The notes beneath the pieces were generated by a model that saw only the letters and a list, made by a program, of their open reading frames with translations, was not told the DNA's origin and searched no databases. Shown here piece by piece: positions 52,853-63,250 of a stretch of DNA of 64,000 nucleotides; the first letter of the stretch is position 1; every line of letters begins with the position of its first letter. Position numbers and translations under genes: made by a program. Origin of the DNA: Sternotherus odoratus (taxonomy: Eukaryota; Chordata; Testudines; Kinosternidae). The stretch spans positions 7,219,206 through 7,283,205 of the forward strand of contig JAVMKO010000020.1 in assembly GCA_032164245.1 (NCBI GenBank). The letters are read 5' to 3'.

Positions 52853-53863
52853 AGGGTTGCCAGGTGTCTGATTTTCGACCAGAATGCCCTGTCAGAAAAG
52901 GACACTGGTGGCTCTGGTTGGCACTGCTGACGGGCCATTCAAAGTCTGGTTGGTGGTGCAGCAGGAGACCCAGGGCTAAGGTGGGCTCCTTGCCTTCCCT
53001 AGCGCTGCATGGCTCCAAGAAGTGGCCACCAGGTCCCTGCAGTCCCTAGACGCAAGGGCGGCCAGGGAGGTTCCATGTGCTGCCTCTTCCCTGAGGGCCG
53101 GCTCCACAGCTCCCATTGGCTGGGAATTGTGACCAATGGGAGCAGTGGGGGCAGCACTTGTGGGCACAGGGCAGAACTCTGAGCCTCCCTGGCTGCCTTT
53201 GTATCTAGGGGCTGCATTGCAGCCACTTTCGGGAAGCAGCATTAAGTGCCACCAGGACCCCACTCACCCTACCCACTGGAGTCCCTTCCAGTGCTCTAAC
53301 CCCCAGCCCCAGCCTGGAGTCCTCTTCTGCACCCAAACTCCCTCTCAGACCTGCACCCCCCAATGCCCCAGGCCCTAGCCTCAGCCCAGAACCCCCTCCT
53401 TTACCCCAAATCTCTCATCCCCAGAGCTAACACCCCCACCTGGAGCCCTCACCCCCTATACCCAACCCCCTGTCCCAGCCTGGAGCCGCCACCTCCACCC
53501 CAAACACCACATCCCCAGCCCCACCCCAAAGCACTCCCCCCCAGCCCGGAGCCCATTTCCCAACCCTTGCCTCAGTCCAGAGCCCTTTCCTTCACCCCAA
53601 GCCCCTCATCCCCAGATCCTTCACCCCCAGTTGGAGCCCTTGCCTGCACCCAAATCCCTCATCTCTGGCCCCACCCCCAAAGCCCACACCCCCAGCTGGA
53701 GCCCTCACTTCCCTACCGCACCCCAACCCCTCTACCCCAGGCCGGTGAAAGTGATTGGCAGAGAGCAAGTGACGGAGGGTGGGGGGAGGGTGTGGAGTGA
53801 GCAGGGGTGAGGTCTCCGGGACAGGGCTGTTCGGTTTTGTGTGACTAGAAACTTGGCAACCCT
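52853..53863. mobile_element. ~1-kb GC-rich non-autonomous DNA transposon
   Basis: Terminal inverted repeats AGGGTTGCCAGGT and (right end inverted) AGGGTTGCCAAGT. The left third has 'tttcgaccagaatgccctgt' and a palindrome-like 'cagctcccattggc' ... 'gaccaatgggagcag'. The middle is a C-rich degenerate tandem. The right end carries 'gctgttcggttttgtgtgac'. TA or TTA may be the target duplication, but this is ambiguous. Open frames on both strands (for example 53363-53800) are proline-rich artefacts of the C-rich repeats. Confidence 0.82.
53280..53745. repeat. C-rich degenerate tandem repeats inside the MITE
   Basis: Repeated 'cccagcctggagccc', 'accccaaatccctcatc' and 'acccccagctggagccctca' modules with drifting spacing of about 50-60 bp. 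Confidence 0.8.
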
Positions 53864-53869
53864 ATCAGA

Positions 53870-54745
53870 GATCTATAACTCTGAAAAACACTGGACAAAA
53901 GCACAGCAGTGTTAGCATATATTTTTAAAAACGAAATCCTAAACGAAAATGAGCAAGAGGAAAGTTTCCTTGGAGCAACGTAATATGAGAAGTCACCCAG
54001 CTCTGATGCATCAGTATTCTACCGGTGTGAGGTTGCGAAAGCCTGGAATTGAAACCAATTAGGCTTTCTGAATACCAAGAAATTAGGTGGTGATGTCAAA
54101 GGCACAAATAGCAATTAGGCACCTGACTCTCATTAAAAGTCAAAGGGAGGTAGGTGTGTGACTGTAACTTATGCTGACGAAGCTAAGTATGGAATTATTT
54201 ATGTCCTATTAGCTATTTTAAATTATCTGGCTAATTTTTATATATGTTTCCCACTTCTACTGCTTTCATTGATGGATACTTGAGCACTGCTCTAGATAAT
54301 AGAGTGGAATGCAGTTAAGATCAAATAATTTTATGTAGCTTTTTCATTTGTTCTGTGGCTACTTCCCCCATCCCCCTTTTAACTGATATTGTAGTTACCA
54401 CAGCAACTGTAAAAATGGCTTAGTGATCATATAAAATCTTTCCTTGCAGCAACAAACCTGATAAAATATCATCAGCTATTTTGAAGAAAAATGTATGTTT
54501 CAATACAAATCACTTATTGTTTCCAGGGTTACTACAGCGGTATATTTGCAATACTATAGTTAAGATCTTGTCAACACTTCCTTTATAAATCTACATAGTT
54601 AGTCACGAAATCACTGGCTGAAATGTTCTATTAACAATCTCAACTTGGAAGTGCTAAAAAAACAACCCTACCTTCTAATACCAAAATTATTTCAGTTGAG
54701 TGCAAAAAGAAACAGCCTATCTGCTCCCTTTGACCCACCACATTT
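53870..54745. other. noncoding DNA, AT-rich and repeat-poor
   Basis: 54160-54620 has no TE match and could be constrained DNA. No coding signal. Confidence 0.45.
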
Positions 54746-54749
54746 TTTA

Positions 54750-54815
54750 GTGTACGAAAGCTTATGCTGAAATAAATTGGTTAGTCTCTAAGGTGCTACA
54801 AGTCTTCCTCGTCTT
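54750..54815 (+). mobile_element. Penelope-like element 3' terminus fragment
   Basis: 'acgaaagcttatgctgaaat', 'aaattggttagtctctaagg', 'tgctacaagtcttcctcg': terminal ~65 bp only. Confidence 0.8.
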
Positions 54816-54894
54816 ATTAATGAAAGAAGGTGTTACAATGGCATTTGGCGCTCAGACTTCAAAAGCAAATTTAGCGAAGAGTTAATAACCCAGG

Positions 54895-55065
54895 AACTAG
54901 GTACTGCCAGACTGGATCGGACCAAAGGCCCATCTCCTAGAATTGCCTCTCTGATGGAAGCCAGCGTTTGATGCTTCAGAAGAAGATGCCGGGAAACTCT
55001 GCAATTGCCTGTCTGCCCGGGGTACATATATGGCCTACTTATCACACTGTCTGAGAGCCTCACAA
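54895..55065 (-). mobile_element. CR1-type 3' region, antisense
   Basis: 'ctgccagactggatcggacc', 'aaaggcccatctcctagaat', 'gatgcttcagaagaagatgc' follow an antisense CR1-subfamily consensus related to the piece at 23370. Confidence 0.65.
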
Positions 55066-55209
55066 TCTTCCATGTATTTATCCTCTCAACACCCCTGTGA
55101 GGTCATGAAGTTGTTGGTAAATGGCATATCCACTTTGGGTTTGGTTCAGTACAAAGCTTTTTTGACTGACAGAATGAGATGAATTTTAGCCCGTTAGCCC
55201 TTTCAGGCT

Positions 55210-55450
55210 AAGCTAGAAGGGCTGGTTAAACATTTCTTAATCCAAACTTTTGGTGGATGGAAAATTAGGATTTTGACTAAAACTGAAAACTTTTATGGAA
55301 AATGTTCTTTGCTTTCTTCAACATTGGTTTTTTTCCATTGGAAAACTGAAGTTTTTGACCAAAACCAAATAACAAACGATTTTTTGGTCAAAAACTTTTC
55401 AGTGTTTCATTTTTGTTTTGTTTTTTTTATCAAAAAGTCAAGAGTGAAAG
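55210..55450. repeat. AT-rich foldback repeat
   Basis: 'ggctggttaaacatttctta', 'ttttttccattggaaaactg', 'aagtttttgaccaaaacc', 'ttttttggtcaaaaactttt': the last two are inverse copies about 20 bp apart. The clearest instance of the AT-rich family. Confidence 0.6.
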
Positions 55451-57720
55451 AGCCAGACAGACTTTAGATAAAGATGGCAGGACACATAAAGGGCCACTAT
55501 GAATAAGAGATATTGAGTGCTTCTTGTATACCTTCTGCTTTAATATGTGCTCTCTGGTCGTATCTCTACACTAGTCACATCTGCGTATATTTCCTATCCT
55601 ATGGTAGAACATAACGTTTGAAGATCTAGCTGATGAAGAACAATAATTGTTAGTTATCCTGAGTAATATGAATAATTTCTGTTCAGTGCAAGTATTAGAT
55701 GGGAACTACTGGATTCATTTGCTAGGGAAAACTTGTGACTCTCTTTAGAGGATTCTAGATCTGTGAAGATCTAAGACTTTGTTGAGAATGGAGATCTATC
55801 ATCTTTAAGAGTAAAGGAAAGAACAAGGCCAATCAATAAATGGGTGAAAATAGACAGACCATCTCATAGTATCTTGTCACTAGTGTACCTTCACAGTCAT
55901 TTTCAGTTAGGGCTAATGCCAGCATGGCATAATTTCACCAGAAATGAATGGTAGGTAGAGACCACGTACAAGTCATTACAGGCGGATGTACTGTACCGTG
56001 CGCACCATCTGTGATACTGAAATGGCCATCCTGTCTGGTGATAAATGACCAAGCATTGGTTATCCCAGGTGGAAAGCTCCAAGGATCACTCTATTTGGTG
56101 ACCTTGATGATATGATTTCTGAGCTCTGAACTGCAGGGTGATGGGGGTAATTCATCAGAATAGTTGTGGTGTTTGGCAGATACAATGAGGATTATATGAA
56201 GGCAGCTACCAGCCAAGAACACAGGATAGGCACTCATTTAATCAAACGTATATCAGTTCTGGATTTGCCTGCTGGAGTGTAGCATATGAATACAGAGTTA
56301 TTACTGAATTGTGGCATTTTTGCATTCAATCTATTCTATTCGTGCCTGTCGGTGGCTGTCTAGTTTACCTCTTTCTCTCTAGCTAGTATCTATCAATCAA
56401 ATCTGGCTAAACTAGCTAACATAGTCCTCTCTCCAAACTAGCTGATCTAACCTGCCTAGATAGGTGACATAACTGAATCAAGATGAAATATTTTTCCCCT
56501 ATGTTTTAATACACTTAGTCTTTCAGGTATGGAATAAAATTAATTTTCCAAGCAACATCAAAGTAGTTTTATTTAGGTATGTGTTTTAACTCTTAAAATA
56601 TGATTATATTAATGATTGTGCACACACAGTGATCATGATACTCTGCCCTCTTACAGTAGCTGGCTGAACTGGATAAATATGGAAGGTATGTAGCCCTTAA
56701 AGGCAGCCAAAGTTTTTTCAACTTCTGTAGAAAGGATCTAATTCTATTATTCGATTTGGTAGGAAGGTTACTAGGATTTATGGAAAGGTGATCTGTTTTT
56801 TTTTAATTCAGTAGTGTTTTAGCATCATTTCTATAGGATTTTTTGGGTTTATTTCTAGTAGGTTTTTTCTGCAAAATTACAGAAGGTTTGTTTTAGTGAG
56901 TAAACTTCAGCAGCATCAGCTTGACAGTAAAGTTGCATTTCTGAGACAGGCTACTGTCAAAATGCCCTCTTCCCTTGGCAAACGTAAACCCAATGATTAC
57001 TGAGAAATCTACAGAAACCGCTAGAGAGTTTGACACCTATAGTAATTACAGACATAGTGGCTGGGTACAGATGGAGTGTGTTTTAGGTATTCAGAGCAAT
57101 GTGAACAATACAGAGGTGAGAAAGGAAAGAGAAAACGGAGATGGAAAAATAGCGGCTCTGCTGCATCCTTTAATGTTAATGAGTTAATTAATTAATTAAT
57201 TCCAACCTCCTGCGGTAAGACACATGAAGCAACTGGGATGTATTGGGACGGCTGCACGTTGGAGATGGGCCTGAGCCTCAGATTTGAGAGCTAGAGCATC
57301 ACTATTGACCCTTGTAACGTCTCTGATTTCATAACAGACACAGGGGTACAGCCAAGATGGTTCAGACAAAGACCTTTATTATAGCCTGCTTGGAGATAGC
57401 TCTTCATGCACCATAGATCCAACTAGTAGCGTTTCCTGCTGTGGCTCCCTACCGAATCTCTTAAAGATACTGTCCACGATATCAATTGAGGAGTGATCTA
57501 TACACATTTATTTGGATCATTAATCCCAGACGATTGGGAGAATGTGGCTGGGTCTGCTTGTTAAGAGGTGCATGTAGACGGGCACATTAGGGCATTTAAA
57601 GAGTGCAACTAGAAGTTTTGTTGGCCCTACAAAACCCAGGAACTATCCTGTGTAGTAAGTGCCATCTACTGGCACCTTAATCTATTGTTCGTTTACATAT
57701 ATAGACATCTCTTTTATGAG
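55451..57720. other. noncoding DNA, no gene seen
   Basis: Over 2 kb of unique AT-rich DNA. A short (TTAA)n run lies at about 57183-57201. Short frames only. Confidence 0.5.
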
Positions 57721-57724
57721 AAAC

Positions 57725-57905
57725 AGTGTAACCTAGTGAATAGAATACTGGGCTAAGATTCAAGAGACTTCAATTGGACAAGTCGTTTTATTTCTCTGGG
57801 CCTCATTTTATCCATCTGTAAAATGGGAATAATGATACTGACCTCTTTGGTAAAAAGCATTGAGTTCTCCTAATGAAAGATGCTATATAATAGCTAGGTA
57901 TTACA
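57725..57905 (+). repeat. MIR/CORE-SINE-like relic
   Basis: 'gtgtaacctagtgaatagaa', 'ctctgggcctcattttatcc', 'atctgtaaaatgggaataat', 'gaaagatgctatataatagc', nearly full length. Confidence 0.8.
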
Positions 57906-57909
57906 GAGC

Positions 57910-59495
57910 TCTCTCCTAACACTGCCTTCCCAAATTGCTCAATAGCTTTGGCAGTTGCTTTGATTCAATAGGTGGTCTTCTGTCCTGGATAACTGTTCTT
58001 TTTGGGTGCTCTTAGGCAGGAGAAGTAATGGTTGAGTAGCCCCTTTGGGTTTACCAGGGGAGAACTTGCATCTACCTCTGAACTTGTGACAGCTCTACAT
58101 AAGCTTTGTGCCTTCCAAGTAGCATCATTTATGTCTGAGGTGGGATGGAATCCACTCCATGGGGGTAGGGAAGAGGATAGACCAATAGATAACATTGTCC
58201 TGCCACTCGGGCATTTTGTGAGGCTTTGTGTATTCAGATCCTTGAACAGAAGGGTCTACATAAATGCAAATGGTAGTAGTATTGCATGCAAGTTAGCCAT
58301 TGACCTCTGAACCAAAATACAAGTGTTTGCACAGTTATTTCCAGAACAGAAACCTTCGCGTCACAGATGCTTTGAAATGAAAATTGAAAGACAATAAAGT
58401 AGCATGCAGTGCAATAACTGTTCGGGTCAGCGACAGGCTTGTGTAGAGATCTCCAGCATTCGGTCTGAATGGCTAATGTCTTTGTGCAGAACGTGTAACT
58501 TGAAGTAAATGAGAAGGGTAGTTACCTCCCTGTAGTCTGGAGATTCTATTTTTACACACACATCTCAGAATACAGTCCCTTTTTATAGCTCTCTCTCTCT
58601 CTCTCCTTGTATCCTAGAAACTAATTACACATGCAACTGCCTGTGCAAAGCAAACTTTAATAAGGGCACTTCTGGAGGTGTTGTATCATTCCCAGCAGCA
58701 GGAAAAATAATCAATGTTTGGAAAAACTAATAAATCATGGAGCGGGCTTCAGACGTACAGAGTCCTTTCCATCCTGTTTGTGTGCGCAGCTGACCTTTCT
58801 CTGTGTGCCTTTAATGACTGTTGGCAATCCTGCCTTCTAACAAGTTCGTTATTGAGGTTTGAAATTAACCCCCTTAATCTATGAGTGACTCTCTGTGGTG
58901 TACATATTAAGATCAACCACTTATTGTACACTTTGCAATTCAGCGTGTCCTTGTTAAAATGACTTAACTAGATAATGTTTTTGCAAGCACCTTGTCATTT
59001 GAAATAGCACCACCTTCCCTTTTCATTCTCTTAGGGCACTTGTCAGTTCGTTTTCCCTTAGTGCCAATGTTCTCCATGAACTCATTTTTCAAGAATGCGC
59101 CTCTCAAGCAGAGGTGTGACAAATGGCTTTAAAACAGCCCAAGTAGTTAGCAAAATTGGGATGGTTGCCAATTCTTAAATACTTTGGTTGCCTGAGAGAG
59201 AGAAGAATTCAGTGAATGGAGCTGGGGTGAATGGTGAACAAATATTTCCATTAATAATTTAGCTGATGGTTGATGGAAGAAACTTCAGAAGAGGACAAAC
59301 TTATTCCATAACTATCCGTTATCAGACATATTTATTCCAGGTTTAGAACAATGATGCTGTTGTCTCTAGGCACTGCTTCAAAACACACAAATAATTAAGA
59401 AAGGGATTTTTGAACCTTGTGTTACAGCATCTGGTTCTGGCCACTATCCGAAAGCATACTGAAGATGGATCATTTTTTAAAATCTGTATTACAGT
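57910..59495. other. noncoding DNA, candidate conserved block at 58740-59170
   Basis: A TC microsatellite at about 58589-58605. 58740-59170 is free of recognised repeats; this is the kind of sequence where conservation should be tested. No coding frame. Confidence 0.4.
58589..58605. repeat. (TC)n microsatellite
   Basis: 'agctctctctctctctctc'. Confidence 0.85.
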
Positions 59496-59499
59496 AGTA

Positions 59500-59578
59500 C
59501 TTAGACCTGCCAAACAGAAACTGAGGCTGCATTGTGTTAGGCGCTGTACATGTACAAAATAAGAGACACAAACAATGA
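59500..59578 (-). repeat. L2/MIR-like relic, left part, split by Penelope
   Basis: 'attgtgttaggcgctgtaca' is the antisense L2-like signature; it probably continues at 60263-60420 ('agagtctctgctcacagtct'), beyond the Penelope insertion. Confidence 0.6.
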
Positions 59579-60262
59579 AGAGTCCTTGTGTCGCCTTAGA
59601 GACTAACACATTTATTTGGGCATACGTTTTTGTGGGCTTTTGGATGCATGGAGTGAAAAATGCAGTAGGCAGGTATAAATATACAGGACATGAAAAGCTG
59701 GGAGTTGCCTTACAAGTGGGTGGTCAGTGCTAACGAAGCCAATTCAATGAGGGTGAATGTGGCCCATTCCCAACAGTTGACAAGAAGATGTGAGTATAAA
59801 CAGAGGGAAAATTACTTTTGTAGTGACCCATCCACTCCCAGTCTTTATTCAGACCTAATTTGATGGTGTCAAGTTTGCAAATTAATTCCAGCTCTGCAGT
59901 TTCACGTTCAAGTCTAAGTTTTTATTGTTGAAGAATGGCCACCTTTAAGTCTGCTATTGAGTGTCCAGAGAGATGGAAGTGCTCTCCTACTGGTTTTTGA
60001 ATGTTACAATTCTTGATTTGTGATTTGGGTCCATTTATTCTTTTGTGTAGAGACTGTCCGGTTTGGCCAACACACATGGCAGAGAGCTGTGTTGTATATT
60101 TATACCTGCCTACTGTATTTTTCACTCCATGCATCTGATGAAGTGGGTTCTCTAGCCCACGAAAGCTTATGTCCAAATAAATTTGTTAGTCTCTAAGGTG
60201 CCACAAGGACTCCTCGTTGTTTTTGCTGATATGAACCAACATGGCTACCCCCTGAAAAAAGT
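59579..60262 (-). mobile_element. Penelope-like element with inverted terminal copy
   Basis: Minus-strand order: an inverted 3'-end copy (60262-60090), the GIY-YIG endonuclease region (60176-59922), C-terminal tail and 3' UTR (59921-59640), and the 3' terminus (59640-59579; 'gtccttgtgtcgccttagag'). The two termini face each other, a layout common in Penelope insertions. It sits inside an L2-like relic, so it is the younger of the two. Confidence 0.82.
59922..60176 (-). pseudogene. Penelope GIY-YIG endonuclease remnant
   Basis: Translation carries 'AMCVGQTGQSLHKRING', matching the YVGQT..L..R segment of the Penelope GIY-YIG nuclease (the first Tyr of the motif is replaced), then 'KPVGEHFHLSGHSIADLKVA', the conserved P-V-x-E-H-F-x(5)-H region. 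The N-terminal 25 residues come from the inverted terminus and are not part of the domain. The reverse transcriptase is missing, so the copy is inactive. Confidence 0.8.
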
Positions 60263-60420
60263 AAGAGAGAGTCTCTGCTCACAGTCTCAGTGCACAAGAC
60301 AAAGGATGGGGAAAAGGAAGCCTTGTCTTCCCTGTTTTACAGGGGGAGGAATGAGAGCATAGTTCGAGTGTGCCCAAGATGAAATAGTATGACTGGTCTT
60401 ATTTAGTATGGCAAGTACAA
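60263..60420 (-). repeat. L2/MIR-like relic, right part
   Basis: 'gagagtctctgctcacagtc', 'ctgttttacagggggaggaa', 'gtgcccaagatgaaatagta' continue the antisense relic cut at 59578. Confidence 0.5.
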
Positions 60421-60599
60421 AGCTGGTTGGATAATAGAAACATTTTTTGAGTTCGTCTAAAAAATGTTGTATCCTGGAGTCCTAAATCTGGGAATTTCAA
60501 AGAAGCATCCAGCTCGGGGCGGGGCGGGGGGGGAGGGGAGTTATTTGTATTACTGTAGCACCTATTGGCCCTAGTTATAGACCCAGATCTTATTGTACC

Positions 60600-60892
60600 C
60601 TGTGTAAGTTTTATTCAGGGTAAAAAGGATTTATTTGGGGTTTGGACCCCAGTGGGAAATGGGCATCTGGGTGTTAGAGACAGGAACACTTAAGCCACTT
60701 TTGGTGAAGTCTGCAGCTGTTGGGGGTTCAGACCTGAGTTTGGGTTTGCAGCTGGCTAGCGGGTCTGGCTAAAGCCAGGCAGGGCCCTGAAGTCCTAAGC
60801 TGCCAGGGAAAACAGACTTAGAAGTAGTCTCAGCACACTGGTTGCCAATTCCCAAGAGGTTTTCTGTGAGCCAACCCATCACACTGGGAGGT
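60600..60892 (+). mobile_element. LTR-retroelement-like fragment, left part
   Basis: 'tgtgtaagttttattcaggg', 'tttggaccccagtgggaaat', 'gggcatctgggtgttagaga', 'tgtgagccaacccatcacac' resemble a recurrent turtle retroelement sequence. No coding remnant or clean end, so classification is tentative. Confidence 0.4.
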
Positions 60893-61157
60893 GACACTGT
60901 GGTGATCGATCCACTGTGGGTTGATTTACCAGGTCTAGTGAAGACCTGCTAAATGCACCGCCAGTCGCTCTCCTGTCGACTCCGGTACTCCACAGGAATG
61001 AGAAGCGGAATGATGGGAGAGAGCCTACCGTCAACCCAGTGCCGTGTAGACACTGCAGTAAACTGACCTAAGCTATGTCGATTTCCAGCTATGTTATTCA
61101 CTTAGCTGGAGTTGGCTAACTTAGGTCAACTTACCCTTGGAGTGTAGACAAGGCCTG
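60893..61157 (-). mobile_element. palindromic hAT-like MITE, 3'-truncated
   Basis: 'gatcgatccactgtgggttg', 'tgtcgactccggtactccac', 'ctaacttaggtcaacttacc' and the end 'gagtgtagacaaggcctga' match the 22222-22522 copy in the same orientation. The first ~25 bp are missing. Confidence 0.8.
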
Positions 61158-61590
61158 ATGGATTCAATTGTGGAGAAAACTGAAGAGGAGACGGGTCTTT
61201 GGTGGAGAGACACCCTGGGATAGGGGTTAACGGACTGGAATCAATGGAGAAAGAATACTACAGGAGCAGGTTAGGCTCCTGAAGTGGAGGCTCTAAGACA
61301 TTAGTGCCAACAAGGGAACTAATGAAGCCTGAGAGGGGTGGAAGGGCAATTAGTTGGTAGATTTGTTTGGACTTTAATTTGTACTTGTTTGTGCTACCCA
61401 GGAAAGAGGTTAGACTGAGGTGGCTGGTGGCTCAAGCCACAGAACACCCAGAGGCGGTGTTGGGAGAAGACACAGACACAGAGAGGTCATTGCAGGTCCA
61501 AGGGAGAGCCCCAGTAGGGGGCGCCAAAGATGGTGACCCTATGCAACAGTGCAACCAGAGATGGAGCGGGGGGCACCCATGAGGTGAGGA
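61158..61590 (+). mobile_element. LTR-retroelement-like fragment, right part
   Basis: 'gaaagaggttagactgaggt', 'ggctggtggctcaagccaca', 'cagtagggggcgccaaagat' look like a turtle retroelement segment, possibly the continuation of 60600-60892 past the MITE. Low confidence. Confidence 0.35.
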
Positions 61591-61754
61591 TGAGTTAGTG
61601 CAGGCACCTAGCTTCCTTAGGCTCCTTTGTAGATCCCAGCCAAAAATTCCTTTTATCCTGCACGGGGGATTTCTTAGTTTGTAGGGTGAATAAAAGCATC
61701 CTGTAAAATAGACATTCTCTTTCTGCAGGGAAGGCAGAAGGCTCCAGGAGCAAA

Positions 61755-61815
61755 ATCCTGGCCCCATTGAAGTGAATGACACAACTCCTATTGACTTCAG
61801 TGAGGCCAGGATTTC
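61755..61815. repeat. 'gacttcagtg' hairpin repeat
   Basis: 'atcctggccccattgaagtg' faces 'ttgacttcagtgaggccagg', a compact palindrome with about 20-bp loop. Confidence 0.65.
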
Positions 61816-61959
61816 CCCATGGGTTTGTTGACATCAAAAGATTGGGTTGCCTGGATTTGATTTTCAGAAGTGCTCTCGGTGGTACCTGCTTAGGAACATG
61901 TGTCTGCTCCATTCAGGTACCTGAAGGTGAGCTGAGTTCTTTTGAAACTCCCACCTGAT

Positions 61960-61998
61960 GTGTGTGTGTATGTGTGTGTACAAATAGCTGTGTGTGTG
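61960..61998. repeat. interrupted (TG)n microsatellite
   Basis: 'tgtgtgtgtatgtgtgtgta' then 'ctgtgtgtgtac'. Confidence 0.8.
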
Positions 61999-61999
61999 T

Positions 62000-62680
62000 A
62001 CAAATGCTATACCGGGGAATGGGGTAAAAGAGTAGCTCTCGTCATGGGAGGCACTGGAAACCAGCGGGAGCCCCATGCTGCCTTGAAGTAGACCTCAACT
62101 CAGAGCTTCAAGCCACTGCAGAAGAGCCAGCGGAGCATTGGCTCATGTGGGGGAGGGAAGCTCCAGATACCCCCTCAATGGGACACATTATGAAGCTGTT
62201 AGCAAGGCCTTTACCGTGCCTCTGGAGAGGCAGGGACACCTATGAAATAACCCCTGGAGCAAGCCAACATCCCACCCCTGAACTGCCTGTCCCAAGGCCT
62301 TGGGTTGGAACCTGGAGGAACAGGAGGGGCTGGGTTCTCTTGTCACAAATCCTGGAATTGAACCTCTACCACCACTAGCACTAGGCTATCTGGTGTTCTG
62401 ACCACTAGGGGACCTGGCATAGGAGATGGTGTCCCATCACAAAACCCACTTGGATGTACTGTGAGCCCCTTTGGTGTCTGGCCTGTTAGGGCTATCTTAC
62501 TGATGCCATCTGGTCCTTACTGTTATTTCCTGATGCATGCATATTTCAGATTCCTTTTGAATTCCTCAAATGACAGAGCAAGGGATTGAATCTTTTTATA
62601 TGGTGCCTTTGTGGATAACGGCAGCTTAGTCTAGTACGGTTACAATGGCTAATATAATTTAATTTCCTTATACATTTTTA
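62000..62680. other. noncoding DNA, no gene seen
   Basis: No recognised TE; short unsupported frames. Confidence 0.45.
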
Positions 62681-62689
62681 AATTGAAAA

Positions 62690-63250
62690 GGTGAAACAAC
62701 AGAAGGCTCTCATTGTGAGGGAGTGATGTTGAGCAAATGAATTATTTCTCCAGAGGAAGTAACAGTGCGGCAAGAATTTGTAATTTACTGTCAGATTTTG
62801 GCATGTCAACAATCGGGCATCAGTTGCAAATCCGCTGGCTCTTCCCCAACGTGTTCTGACTCGTCCCTCAGTCCCTATTTCCAAGACTGAACAGAACAAT
62901 GACTTCGGAGAAGACCGTGCTAGTGTATTCCCTCTCTTGACAACCACGCATATAATTATCAGCTTGATAAGTTTCTCAAGAGACCTGATTAGCTTTTCCA
63001 ACAAAGCAGACTTGTGCTGTCGTCCCTTTGTTTATCTAAACACCAAATCGCTTTGCTGCTTAATGCACAAAAGAGGAATATATTTTGTTACATTTTTACC
63101 CTGGTGTTCTTGATCTTTGGAACTTTTGCTAGGTCTTTGTAGGCCATCAAAAATAAACACATGCGAATACAGCCTTTTACCGCATTGCGTCATTGCAGCA
63201 AAGAGGCATTTATTTCATTCCAAAACTTAGCTTCCAGTGTTACCTAAAGT
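62690..63250. other. repeat-free block, candidate conserved noncoding DNA
   Basis: No TE. Contains 'agcttgataagtttctc' (GATA-like), 'tttgtttatctaaac' (forkhead-like) and 'cgcattgcgtcattgcag' (C/EBP or CRE-like half sites). Suggestive only. Confidence 0.35.

Noticed and set aside
53363..53800. 145-codon proline-rich frame
   Set aside because: Translation of C-rich tandem repeats inside a MITE.
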